Below are positions 43,749 to 53,152 of a DNA stretch of 64,000 nt, piece after piece (position 1 is the first letter of the stretch; each line of letters begins with the position of its first letter). The translations under genes were made by a program, and so were the position numbers. Source of the DNA: Arenibacter certesii DSM 19833 (GTDB lineage Bacteria > Bacteroidota > Bacteroidia > Flavobacteriales > Flavobacteriaceae); NCBI RefSeq assembly GCF_000429545.1, contig NZ_AUCB01000012.1, forward strand, positions 97,381-161,380, written 5' to 3'. Under the pieces are notes generated by a model, which was not told the DNA's origin, searched no databases, and saw only the letters and a list, made by a program, of their open reading frames with translations.

Positions 43749-44500
43749 TATTTTATGCGTTCGGGATAATTGGTAATTATACCATCTACTCCCATTTGTT
43801 TCATGGATTTTATATCCTTTTTTTCATTTATAGTGTAAGGATATACTTTGAAGCCTGCCTTTTGTATTATATCTACATTCTCCAGGGTTAGGGTTGTGTA
43901 ATACGGATTAATGGCCAAGGCATCCAATTCCTGGGCAATGGCGATTGCCTGCAAGGGATCTTCATCCGTAAGTATAGCAATGCCAATTTGCGAATTTAAT
44001 GCTCTCATCCGTTTTAGCTCCTCCCATTTAAAACTGGAAATTAAAAACTTATCAAGTGGCCATCCCTTCTCCTTTACATAATAATTGATTATAAAATTGA
44101 CCCTATCTGCCGTATTGTTCCCCTTAAGTTCTATATTTAAATGGGCTTGTTTATCCATCAGATTAATGACTTCCTGCAATGTGGGAATCTTATGGTTCCC
44201 ATCTAGGGTCAACTTCTGAAGCTCATTATAATTATAGTTTTCAATTTTCCCTTCCCCATCAGTAAGTCTTTCCACATTAGCATCATGAAACACCACAATT
44301 TCCCCACTTCTAATTTTAAAGACATCAATCTCTATCATGTCTACCCCCAGATCTAGGGCCTTTTGAACAGACGCTAAGGTGTTTTCTGTTTCGTGGCCCA
44401 TAGCTCCCCTATGCCCTATAACCAATGGTGTATTCATATTCTCACAGCTTAAGATCAATAATGCGACAAAGAAAAATCCGAATGTTTTTAATGACTTCAT
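43748..44500 (-). CDS. Glycerophosphodiester phosphodiesterase (lipoprotein)
   Basis: A 250-residue GDPD TIM-barrel with a lipoprotein signal ('FVALLILSCENMNT'). The catalytic residues are visible in 'VIGHRGAMGHETENTLASV', 'DMIEIDVFKIRSGEIVVFHD' and 'AHLNIELKGN'. It hydrolyses glycerophosphodiesters from phospholipids to glycerol-3-phosphate and an alcohol, so it links functionally with the neighbouring glpK-glpF. It is 13 nt downstream of the GH13 gene. Confidence 0.92.
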   Translation of the reverse strand: MKSLKTFGFFFVALLILSCENMNTPLVIGHRGAMGHETENTLASVQKALDLGVDMIEIDVFKIRSGEIVVFHDANVERLTDGEGKIENYNYNELQKLTLDGNHKIPTLQEVINLMDKQAHLNIELKGNNTADRVNFIINYYVKEKGWPLDKFLISSFKWEELKRMRALNSQIGIAILTDEDPLQAIAIAQELDALAINPYYTTLTLENVDIIQKAGFKVYPYTINEKKDIKSMKQMGVDGIITNYPERIK

Positions 44501-44513
44501 ATATGTTCCAATT

Positions 44514-46337
44514 CTATTTTTCTAATCTTAAAATAAACGACTCCAAAGGCTGCAGATCTATTCTAACTTCCCCAATGCCATGGTAAACGTTCAACGTTTT
44601 TTCTATGGATTCCGACAACTGGTCCCGTAATTGATACGCTCCATCTTGTAATTCCCATTCCTTAATTATTTCTTCGGGGAGTTTTAACTCAAACCCAAAG
44701 CCATCATGGGCATCAAAATTAGCGATAATAATTAGTTTTTCATTTTTAGACCAGCGAACGTAGGACAACACACGATAATTATAGTATTCAGTATGGTCAC
44801 GGTTATAAAAGTGAATATCCCTATATTCCCCCATCAATGCGCTACTATTTATGGTAAAATTGAGCAGACTTTTATAAAATTCCCGAAGGTCACTTTCCTG
44901 GGCGGATAATTGTCCGCCATCAAACTTTTTATTGTTTACCCATCGTTGTAAGTGAGGTACTCCCACATAATCGAAAATAGAAGTACGTCCAGGAGATCCA
45001 AACCCAGGATTCTCTGCGGCTGGCTCCCCAACTTCCTGCCCAAAATAAATCATTGTTGGCGAGGTTCCAATTGTTGCGGATACTACCATCCCGGGCTTTG
45101 CCTTTTCGGCATTACCTAAAAACTCTGGGCTTGGAATCCGCACTTCATCATGGTTCTCCAGAAAATGGAGCATATGGTGTTCAATATCAAGCAGACCTTT
45201 TTGTACCACAGGGATATGGTCTGTCCATCCATAGCCCTGCATTATAGGAATCAACCCATCGTAAAACTCCACTTTATCATAGAGATAATCCATTTTTCCC
45301 TTAAAAATATAATCTCTATAAAGATGGGGCTGGTAAACCTCGGCCATTAAAAAAGCATCGGGATTTTTCATTTTTATTGTAGAATTTAAAAAGCTCCAAA
45401 ATTCCACAGGCACCATTTCGGCCATATCATACCTAAATCCGTCAACCCCCAATTCTAACCAATACAGTGCAATATCCCTGAATTTTATCCAAGAATCGGG
45501 CACTTCTTTATTTGCCCAGAATGCAAAGTGATCGGAAAAATCCTTTTGATTGAAATCTCCTGGAAGAGAATCAAAATCCTTAGTACCATCGGGGCGGACA
45601 CCATAATTAATTTTTACGGTCTCATACCAATCATTAAAATCGGGTTGTGATAATCTGGATCCATTACCGGTCCACTTTGCGGGAACTTCCACAAATTTTT
45701 CCTCACCCATATCATATTGTTCACCTCCCAAAGGAAGATATCCGCTACGCCATTCCGGAAGTTTAAACACCTCATGGGGATTGTAATAAAAGTTATTGTT
45801 CTTATCGTATTCTACTTCTCTATTATCATTGGCACCAAAGTCTACCACACCCTTTGGATTATTTTTCCCTTCGTATTTTCGGGCCACATGATTGGGCACC
45901 AAATCTATAATCACCTTTAAACCAGCAGCGTGACTCCTTTTAACCAGGGCTTTGAATTCTGACTCCCTTTTACTAGGGTCTTTCGCTAAGTCCGGATTTA
46001 CACTGTAATAATCCTTAACCGCATAGGGCGATCCAGCCCTACCCTTAACAATATCTGGATCGTCATTAGAAATGCCATAGGTTGTATAATCACCAATTAA
46101 GGCATGATGAGGAATACCCGTATACCAAATATGGGTAACACCTAAATCCTTAATCTCCTGTAATGCTTTTTTTGTGAAATCGGCAAATTTGCCTATGCCA
46201 TTTTCTTGGATAGTCCCCCACGGCTTATTAGTAGTATTGGTATTCCCAAATAACCTGGTAAAAACTTGGTATACCACTAACTTCCCCCTGTTATTATTTT
46301 GGAAATTAGCTACTTCATTATTTTTGGTATTGGTCAT
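44514..46337 (-). CDS. GH13 alpha-amylase-family glycosyl hydrolase
   Basis: A 607-residue protein with no obvious signal peptide. Its (beta/alpha)8 barrel has all four GH13 regions: 'VIIDLVPNH', 'GVDGFRYDMAE' (nucleophile D304), 'FLMAEVY' (acid/base E333) and 'FLENHDEVR' (D397). An all-beta C-domain follows. The cytoplasmic location and the partner beta-phosphoglucomutase suggest it acts on imported maltooligosaccharides or a related alpha-glucoside. The exact specificity (amylase, glucosidase or phosphorylase-like) is not fixed by motifs. Confidence 0.93.
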   Translation of the reverse strand: MTNTKNNEVANFQNNNRGKLVVYQVFTRLFGNTNTTNKPWGTIQENGIGKFADFTKKALQEIKDLGVTHIWYTGIPHHALIGDYTTYGISNDDPDIVKGRAGSPYAVKDYYSVNPDLAKDPSKRESEFKALVKRSHAAGLKVIIDLVPNHVARKYEGKNNPKGVVDFGANDNREVEYDKNNNFYYNPHEVFKLPEWRSGYLPLGGEQYDMGEEKFVEVPAKWTGNGSRLSQPDFNDWYETVKINYGVRPDGTKDFDSLPGDFNQKDFSDHFAFWANKEVPDSWIKFRDIALYWLELGVDGFRYDMAEMVPVEFWSFLNSTIKMKNPDAFLMAEVYQPHLYRDYIFKGKMDYLYDKVEFYDGLIPIMQGYGWTDHIPVVQKGLLDIEHHMLHFLENHDEVRIPSPEFLGNAEKAKPGMVVSATIGTSPTMIYFGQEVGEPAAENPGFGSPGRTSIFDYVGVPHLQRWVNNKKFDGGQLSAQESDLREFYKSLLNFTINSSALMGEYRDIHFYNRDHTEYYNYRVLSYVRWSKNEKLIIIANFDAHDGFGFELKLPEEIIKEWELQDGAYQLRDQLSESIEKTLNVYHGIGEVRIDLQPLESFILRLEK

Positions 46338-46454
46338 ATGCTATTTTGTTTGGATAATTGGCTCGGTGGACCCAACCCTCTTTTGGCGCTTTATTGGCAG
46401 GAATCTTGGATAAAAATATAGGCATATAAGTCTTTAGGACTAGTAGAAATTACG

Positions 46455-47117
46455 CTAATCAACCTGATTTATAAGTTTATCTAAAAATGAAGTATCCATC
46501 TCTGTGAAATTTTTAAATACATAATCTGCGGAGGTAAGGACTTGGGCATCTCCTATCCCGATGCTGACCATTTTTGCCTTATTTGCTGCTTCTATCCCTG
46601 CAATAGCATCTTCAAAAACAACACAGTTTTGGGCTGAAACTCCAATTTGTTTGGCAGCTATCATAAAGACTTCTGGATCTGGTTTGGCCTTGGTCACGTG
46701 GTTTCCATCTACTACAACCTCAAAAAAGTCTGTAAGTTTTACCTTCTCCAATATGGGAATTGCATTTTTACTGGCAGACCCCAGAGCTATTGGTATATTT
46801 TTAGATCTTAAATAAGACAATACTCTCTCTACGTCTGGTAAGATTTCTGATTGATCCATCTTCTCAATATAGGAAAGGTAATCTTCATTCTTTTCTATCA
46901 ACCACCGATTAAACTGCTCAGTCGTTGCTGTAACCCCTCCAATATCTAAAAGTATTTCTAGACATCTCCTGCGGCTCACCCCTTTAAACATTTCATTTTG
47001 TTCCTTGGTAAATTCGAACCCCAATTCATTGGCCAATTTTCTCCAAGCCAAAAAATGGTATTTAGCGGTATCTACGATTACCCCGTCCAGATCAAAAATA
47101 AATCCCACTTCCCTCAT
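46455..47117 (-). CDS. pgmB: Beta-phosphoglucomutase
   Basis: A 220-residue HAD-superfamily enzyme: 'VGFIFDLDGVIVDTAKYHF' with the nucleophile Asp, a cap region, 'IALGSASKNAIPIL', 'HVTKAKPDPEVFMIAA' and 'VVFEDAIAGIEAANKAKM'. It converts beta-glucose-1-phosphate to glucose-6-phosphate. That product normally comes from maltose or trehalose phosphorylases (GH65), but none is encoded here. It is 8 nt after the LacI gene and 117 nt before GH13. Confidence 0.92.
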   Translation of the reverse strand: MREVGFIFDLDGVIVDTAKYHFLAWRKLANELGFEFTKEQNEMFKGVSRRRCLEILLDIGGVTATTEQFNRWLIEKNEDYLSYIEKMDQSEILPDVERVLSYLRSKNIPIALGSASKNAIPILEKVKLTDFFEVVVDGNHVTKAKPDPEVFMIAAKQIGVSAQNCVVFEDAIAGIEAANKAKMVSIGIGDAQVLTSADYVFKNFTEMDTSFLDKLINQVD

Positions 47118-47125
47118 CTCAACTT

Positions 47126-48151
47126 TTATTTATTATTTCTTGTGGATCCACGCTCTACAAAAGTAGGCTCTAACATTCTGGTAACATAAGTTTCTTCCTC
47201 CACCTCCAATTCTATTTTTTCTATAAGCATTTGAGCTGCAATTTCACCCATCTTTTCTCCATGCTGAGCTACTGCTGTAAGACCGGGGGTAGCATATTTA
47301 GATAGTATTCCGTCCGTAAAACCTATAAATGAAATATCTTCTGGGATTCGAAGACCTTTAGCTTGGACAAAACGCATACTAGCTATGGCAAATATTTCAT
47401 TTACGCTTAGTACAGCATCTACCTCGGTTTTATTAAAAAAGTCTTCAATGGCATCTTCGTCAATCTCCATGGTAGGAAATTTAAGGATCAATCCCTCATC
47501 ATACTCTAGATTATGATCTAATAACGCTTGTTTATAGCCTGCAGCACGATCCCTACTTACACTATAATGTTCATCGGTCGTTATTAAGGCGATTTTTTTT
47601 CTATCGTCTTTTATAAATTTTGATACCGCTTGGTACGCCCCTTCCCTATCGTTAATGACCACTTTGTCACAGTTAATCTCATCTGCAACCCTATCAAACA
47701 GCACCAAGGGTATCCCCTGATCTGTAACTTCCTTTAAGTGATTATAATCGCCCTTCTGTTGCGTACCTGCAGAAAGAGCCATGATAAATCCATCTATACT
47801 CCCGTTGGCCAAAAGCTCCATATTGATGACCTCCTTATCAAAAGACTCATCGGACAAACATACAATTACATTGTAGCCTTTAGTATTGGCATAATTCTCA
47901 ATCCCCCTAAAAACGGTAGTAAAAAAATGGTGAACAATATCCGGGATAATAACCCCAATATTTTTAGTTCTTTTGTTCTTTAAACTAATGGCTATATTAT
48001 TGGGCTTGTAGTTATGCAATTTGGCATAAGCCTGGATTCTTCCTTTTGTTTCAGCCCCAATTTCCTCACTGTTTTTCAACGCTTTGGATACGGTGGAAAT
48101 AGAAACTCCTAGTTCCCTTGCAATGTGTTTCAGCGTAATTTTTCTTTTCAA
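47126..48151 (-). CDS. LacI-family transcriptional regulator
   Basis: A 341-residue regulator with an N-terminal helix-turn-helix 'TLKHIARELGVSISTVSKAL' and a periplasmic-binding-protein-like effector domain ('IGVIIPDIVHHFFTTVFRGI', 'YGTPG'-like end region). It probably binds a sugar and represses the divergent susC/susD promoter and its own operon. The 361-bp gap to susC holds candidate operators. Confidence 0.93.
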   Translation of the reverse strand: MKRKITLKHIARELGVSISTVSKALKNSEEIGAETKGRIQAYAKLHNYKPNNIAISLKNKRTKNIGVIIPDIVHHFFTTVFRGIENYANTKGYNVIVCLSDESFDKEVINMELLANGSIDGFIMALSAGTQQKGDYNHLKEVTDQGIPLVLFDRVADEINCDKVVINDREGAYQAVSKFIKDDRKKIALITTDEHYSVSRDRAAGYKQALLDHNLEYDEGLILKFPTMEIDEDAIEDFFNKTEVDAVLSVNEIFAIASMRFVQAKGLRIPEDISFIGFTDGILSKYATPGLTAVAQHGEKMGEIAAQMLIEKIELEVEEETYVTRMLEPTFVERGSTRNNK

Positions 48152-48512
48152 AACCTTAATTTTTCCTTGTTATCGGTAATAAGATTGAAAGATAAGACTA
48201 AAAAAGAAAACTAAACCATAAGCGCCCCATTAATACCCTAAGTAGAAAGATTTGCAAGGCAAAAAAAATATAGGTTAATGTAAATACACTACATATCGAG
48301 GAATAATTTATATTTGCATATGATAATGTTAAAGTTTCTAATTTTTAACTAATAAATATTAGGATTTCATAGTAAAACTTTAATATATTGATAATTATTA
48401 GGCAATTAAAGCTTTTAATTATAAACACGTTTTCGTTAACAAAGTTTGCGCCAAGTTAAAAATATTAACGTATTTTTAATATATTAAATAACTCAACTAA
48501 TACCAATTATTT
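48152..48512. promoter_or_regulatory. Divergent control region between lacI and susC
   Basis: An AT-rich 361-bp gap with no ORF. On the plus strand, TATATTTG (48309-48316) matches the -7 consensus. Near the lacI start is TTATCGGTAA, a near-palindrome with a central CG typical of LacI-type operators. TTCGTTAACAAA (48432-48443) is another near-palindrome. TTAAAAATA-TTAACG-TATTTTTAA (48456-48479) is a perfect 9-bp inverted repeat in the susC leader. Operator identity is unproven. Confidence 0.5.
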
Positions 48513-51476
48513 ATGAAAATCAGATTTCTTAGAAAGAGCTTTTTGCTTTTTGGAGCATTTTTATGTTTCGGAATTGCATTAGCACAAGAGGTATCAGGTA
48601 CGGTATCTGATGCTACTGGACCCTTACCCGGTGCCAGCGTTGTGGTAAAAGGAACTACAAATGGCGCACAAACGGATTTTGACGGATTGTTCACCCTTAA
48701 TAATGTAGATAGCGACGCAATCTTACTTATTAGCTACATTGGGTTCCTTCCTGTAGAAGTTTCTATTGATGGAAGATCTACTATTAATGTTGTCCTTACA
48801 GAAGATGCCCAAGCCTTGGACGAAGTAGTCGTAACCGGATATGGTTCTCAGAGCAGAAAGGAAATTACATCTGCAGTAACGGTGGTTAAAAGTGAAGATT
48901 TTAACCAAGGAACGGTAAATGATGCTTCCCAGTTATTACAGGGAAAGGTAGCTGGTCTAAGCATATATAACAAAGGGGGCAACCCCAACGAAGATGCCGT
49001 AATTAGGCTTCGGGGTATTTCTTCTGTAGGAGCCAACTCCTCTCCACTTATTGTTATAGACGGAGTAGTAGGGGCTTCCTTAAATAACGTAGATCCTAAT
49101 GATATTGAAAGCATCAACGTTTTAAAAGATGGTTCTGCCGCAGCTATCTATGGAACAAGGGGTTCTAGTGGAGTAATCTTGGTGACTACAAAAAGTGGCA
49201 CGCCTGGCGGAGTCAGTGTAGATTATAGTGGTTCACTTGCCCTATCTACAATTGCAAACCATGTAGATGTAATGACCGCGGATGAGTTTGTAACTTCAGG
49301 TGGTGTGGATCTTGGAAGCAGAAATGATTGGTTAGACTTGGTAACTATAGATGGGAGCACTAAGGTCAACAATGTCTCTATTTCTGGAGGGGACGGAAAG
49401 ACCAACTATAGGTTTTCTGGAAATTTCAGGGATGCGCAAGGTATATTGAGAGAGTCTGGCTTTAAGCAGTTTAACACTAGAGCAAGCGTATCTACCCTCA
49501 CATTTAATGACAAATTAAAAATTGATTTCAACATATCCTTTACCAATAGGAAAAGTGAATTTAGCTACGAAGAAGCTTTACGTTATGCGTTGTTATACAA
49601 TCCAACCGCTCCCGTATTTGGCAAGGATTCACCATTTCAATTTGACTCTCCCACCTTTGGCGGATATTTTGAAACATTAGGACTATTCGACAGTTTTAAC
49701 CCGCTCTCCATTGTAAATCAGAATACCAATACAGGGGATAAAAACGAATTTACGTACAGTGCTAACTTTAACTATGATATTTTGGATAACTGGGAAGTGA
49801 ATGCCCTTATTTCCCAACAGACCAATAAACTTACCAATCAGGACTATTACAGAACAACATCCCATTTTAGAGGAAACGCTACTAGCCCCAACCGAAAAGG
49901 TAGAGCTAGGCTATATACGGAAAACAGGGATTTTAAATTATTTGAACTATATAGTACCTATAATCAAAGTGTTGGGCTTATAGATTTTTCCGTTACAGGA
50001 GGATACTCTTGGCAACAGCAGAACCAGTACAATTACTTTTTGGAGATGGGCGATTTTCCCAACAACGATATAGAATACATTAACGCATTGGAATGGTCAC
50101 AAGATTTAGCCAATGCGGGCTTCATAAACGCCAGCAGCGACGCTTCTCCAGACGATCGTATAATTGCTTTCTTTGGAAGGGTTAGCGCAACTTATGACAA
50201 TGCTATTTTCTTTAATGCCTCTTTAAGAAGGGAAGGCTCCACTAAATTTGGTGAAAATAATAGATGGGCCAACTTTCCTGCTGTTGGACTAGGTGCCGAT
50301 CTTAATCACTACTTGGAACTTAACAACGTAGACCTTTTAAAGGTTAGGGTAGGTTACGGGGTAACTGGTGCACTACCAGCCTCCAATGGATTGTCTAGGG
50401 CTTTGTACACCCCTGCAGATGGCAAATTAAGCAGTAATCAGAGTACAGACGCCAACCCAGACCTTAAATGGGAGGAGAAAGCTGAAACCAACTTTGGTGT
50501 GGAATTTAAAATGGACAGATTATCTACTACCTTGGATATCTATTCTAGGGATGTTAGTGATTTTATTCTTGAAAGAGATGTGGATGTTACTATTTATCCC
50601 ACAGGTAGACGTGTAGAAAATGCTGGAAAATTGCGCTCAAGCGGATTTGAAATTGCATTAAATTATGACATACTAAGAAATGAGAAGTTTAAATATAATT
50701 CTGGTGTCATAGTATCACGAAATAAGACCAAACTTAAAGAATATCTTACTCCACAAGAGATGAGAGGATCTTTAGGTGCTCCTGGTCAAAATGATACCGA
50801 CATGATCCGTATTAAGGAAGGCGAGGAAATAGGTCAGATCTGGGGTCCTGTATTTAGTGGAGAAGTAGTGGATGGAAGTCAACAATTCGTAGATATTAAC
50901 AATGACGGCCAATTGCTTACCAACCAAAACAACGCTTTGGATCCAGATGGAGATTTTAAAGTACTAGGGAAAGGTACTCCCGATTTTGAGTTGGGTTGGA
51001 CGAATCAACTACAATTTGGAAACTGGGATTTAAATGCCTTCTTCAGGGGTGCGTTTGGGCATAGCCTTATAAACACCTACAGAGCATTTTACGAGCCCCG
51101 TGTAGGAAGTCAGGGTTCGTATAACTTTGTAAATACTAAATTGGCAAATCCAGAAATCACCAATGCAAAATTCAGTTCCCTATATGTGGAAAAAGCAGAT
51201 TTCTTTAAACTAGATAACCTTTCCTTAGGCTATACGTTTAATCTTAAGGAAAATAATTATATTAAAGGAATACGTGTAACCGCTAGTGGGCAAAACTTAT
51301 TTACCATAACCAACTACACCGGTTCCGATCCAGAACCAGCATTGCAAGACGCGGGTACCATTGACAACGGAGGCTTCCCTGGAACAAGTTATGACCCTCT
51401 TATTCCCGGTATTGATCGTAGAAACAACTATTTTTCCTCCCGAACCTATACATTGGGACTGAACATAAACTTTTAA
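48513..51476 (+). CDS. SusC/RagA-family TonB-linked outer-membrane receptor
   Basis: A 987-residue protein with a signal peptide ('MKIRFLRKSFLLFGAFLCF'), a CarboxypepD_reg-like domain (about 25-110, 'VSGTVSDATGPLPGASVVVK'), a linker with 'EVVVTGYG', a plug domain (about 115-230) and a 22-strand barrel ending 'YTLGLNINF'. It imports glycans bound by SusD using TonB energy. It is 10 nt upstream of susD. The divergent LacI regulator and GH13/pgmB genes point to an alpha-glucan or oligosaccharide substrate. Confidence 0.96.
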   Translation: MKIRFLRKSFLLFGAFLCFGIALAQEVSGTVSDATGPLPGASVVVKGTTNGAQTDFDGLFTLNNVDSDAILLISYIGFLPVEVSIDGRSTINVVLTEDAQALDEVVVTGYGSQSRKEITSAVTVVKSEDFNQGTVNDASQLLQGKVAGLSIYNKGGNPNEDAVIRLRGISSVGANSSPLIVIDGVVGASLNNVDPNDIESINVLKDGSAAAIYGTRGSSGVILVTTKSGTPGGVSVDYSGSLALSTIANHVDVMTADEFVTSGGVDLGSRNDWLDLVTIDGSTKVNNVSISGGDGKTNYRFSGNFRDAQGILRESGFKQFNTRASVSTLTFNDKLKIDFNISFTNRKSEFSYEEALRYALLYNPTAPVFGKDSPFQFDSPTFGGYFETLGLFDSFNPLSIVNQNTNTGDKNEFTYSANFNYDILDNWEVNALISQQTNKLTNQDYYRTTSHFRGNATSPNRKGRARLYTENRDFKLFELYSTYNQSVGLIDFSVTGGYSWQQQNQYNYFLEMGDFPNNDIEYINALEWSQDLANAGFINASSDASPDDRIIAFFGRVSATYDNAIFFNASLRREGSTKFGENNRWANFPAVGLGADLNHYLELNNVDLLKVRVGYGVTGALPASNGLSRALYTPADGKLSSNQSTDANPDLKWEEKAETNFGVEFKMDRLSTTLDIYSRDVSDFILERDVDVTIYPTGRRVENAGKLRSSGFEIALNYDILRNEKFKYNSGVIVSRNKTKLKEYLTPQEMRGSLGAPGQNDTDMIRIKEGEEIGQIWGPVFSGEVVDGSQQFVDINNDGQLLTNQNNALDPDGDFKVLGKGTPDFELGWTNQLQFGNWDLNAFFRGAFGHSLINTYRAFYEPRVGSQGSYNFVNTKLANPEITNAKFSSLYVEKADFFKLDNLSLGYTFNLKENNYIKGIRVTASGQNLFTITNYTGSDPEPALQDAGTIDNGGFPGTSYDPLIPGIDRRNNYFSSRTYTLGLNINF

Positions 51477-51486
51477 AAGACACACA

Positions 51487-53085
51487 ATGAAAAATATCTA
51501 TAAAGCATTATTCCTATGTGGCGGTCTCCTATTTTGGTCCTGTACGGACTTAGAAGAAGATTTAATCGGAGCAATTGACCGCCCTGTCAGTATAGACGAA
51601 CCTAGCACTGCTTTTGATGGCGGTGGCAATGGCGGAAATGACGCCCTTAGTGTGGCCTACAGCAAATTAAGGGACGGTAGCGCATCTAGTGGTGGTTATT
51701 GGGCGATCCAATCTGTTTCTTCTGATGAAGTGGCCGTAACACAAAAAGGAGGAGATTGGTATGATGGAGGTATCTGGATAGATATGCACCGACATACCTT
51801 TGGCCCATCTAACGGACCTATAAATGACACATGGACTTCACAATATGGAGCTATTGCTGCTTGTAACGACCTATTAAAGACGAATTTGGATGCCAATCAG
51901 ACAGCACAAATAAAAGTTTTAAGAGCCTTCTTCTATTATAGGTTATTGGATACCTATGGTAGAGTTAAATTGGTTACTACTCCAGGACAAGATGCACCAC
52001 AATCTAGCCGCGCCCAAGTATTTGCCTTTGTAGAAAGTGAATTATTAAGCGCCCTAGGTATTTCAGCGGTAAGTGCTTCTATGGATCTTAGTAACAGTCC
52101 GCTCACTACAGATGTAAATCCATATCGGGTTAACCAATATGCCGCATTGGGTATTTTGGCAAAATTATATTTAAATGCTGAAGTATACACCGGAACCCCA
52201 AGATATACCCAAGCAGCTGACGCAGCCTCCTATGTCATTGACAACTCTGGATATGTACTTTGTGGTGTTGGCTGTAGCGTTCCCAACCCAGGCAAAAGAC
52301 CTGCGGTAGATTCGGATCCAGATAATCTAGAAGGTTATGCGGCCGTTTTTGCACCAAACAACCAAAATAACCCAGAAATAATCTGGTCCATTGCTTACGA
52401 CGGGGTAACTGGCGGGGGAATGAATTTTGCTCATATGACCTTACATTATTCTAGTCAATTTACTTGGAATTTAGTATCACAACCATGGAACGGGTATTCC
52501 GCACTAGAAGATTTTTACAATTCCTATGACGACAATGATGCTAGAAAAAAAGCTAACTTTATTGTAGGTCCGCAATTGGATTACAATGGATCGGCAATCT
52601 TAGATTATGCCGCCACCGATGGTCAGTTAGAATTGGATTACACTCCAGAAATCAACGAATTAGAACCAAACGCATCACGTAAAGGAGGTGCTAGATTAGG
52701 AAAATTCAGTTTTAGACTCTTTGGTAGGGACGACCAAGATAACGACATGCCCATAGTGCGTCTTGGTGAGCTATATTTAATCCGTGCTGAAGGCAGGGCA
52801 AGAGCTATGAATAATTGGTCCTTGGCAGAAGCAGATGTTAATACAATTAGAGCTAGAGCAGGACTAGCTCCCCTCACTGGCTTAAATGCAGACAACTTTT
52901 TGGATGAACGTGGACGTGAAATGTTTATGGAGGTGACCCGTAGACAGGATTTAATCCGCTTCGGGAAATTTAATGATCCATGGTGGGAAAAAACAAATAG
53001 TGATCCTCACAAAAAGCTATTCCCAATCCCACAACCACAGATTGATGCCAGTAACGGAACATTAACCCAGAATCCTGGATATTGA
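51487..53085 (+). CDS. SusD/RagB-family nutrient-binding outer-membrane lipoprotein
   Basis: A 532-residue lipoprotein ('LLFWSCTDLEEDLIG'; the acidic residues after the Cys resemble a surface-export signal). It has TPR-like helices and the SusD C-terminal signature 'IVRLGELYLIRAEGRA' with 'RREMFMEVTRRQDLIRFG'-type sequence. It caps SusC and binds glycan at the cell surface. It is co-transcribed with susC. A terminator directly follows at 53106. Confidence 0.95.
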   Translation: MKNIYKALFLCGGLLFWSCTDLEEDLIGAIDRPVSIDEPSTAFDGGGNGGNDALSVAYSKLRDGSASSGGYWAIQSVSSDEVAVTQKGGDWYDGGIWIDMHRHTFGPSNGPINDTWTSQYGAIAACNDLLKTNLDANQTAQIKVLRAFFYYRLLDTYGRVKLVTTPGQDAPQSSRAQVFAFVESELLSALGISAVSASMDLSNSPLTTDVNPYRVNQYAALGILAKLYLNAEVYTGTPRYTQAADAASYVIDNSGYVLCGVGCSVPNPGKRPAVDSDPDNLEGYAAVFAPNNQNNPEIIWSIAYDGVTGGGMNFAHMTLHYSSQFTWNLVSQPWNGYSALEDFYNSYDDNDARKKANFIVGPQLDYNGSAILDYAATDGQLELDYTPEINELEPNASRKGGARLGKFSFRLFGRDDQDNDMPIVRLGELYLIRAEGRARAMNNWSLAEADVNTIRARAGLAPLTGLNADNFLDERGREMFMEVTRRQDLIRFGKFNDPWWEKTNSDPHKKLFPIPQPQIDASNGTLTQNPGY

Positions 53086-53105
53086 TCCTAAGGCTGTTTA
53101 TATTA

Positions 53106-53140
53106 AAAAGAGGGCTATCTTCGGATAACCCTCTTTTAAT
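53106..53140 (+). terminator. TTCG-loop terminator between susD and the first VCBS gene
   Basis: AAAAGAGGGCTATC-TTCG-GATAACCCTCTTTT: a long stem with a single mismatch, capped by a CTTCGG tetraloop and followed by a T-rich tail. It lies 20 nt after the susD stop and 12 nt before the next ATG, so it can reduce transcription into the downstream lipoprotein genes. Confidence 0.88.
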
Positions 53141-53152
53141 TTTACCACTGTA

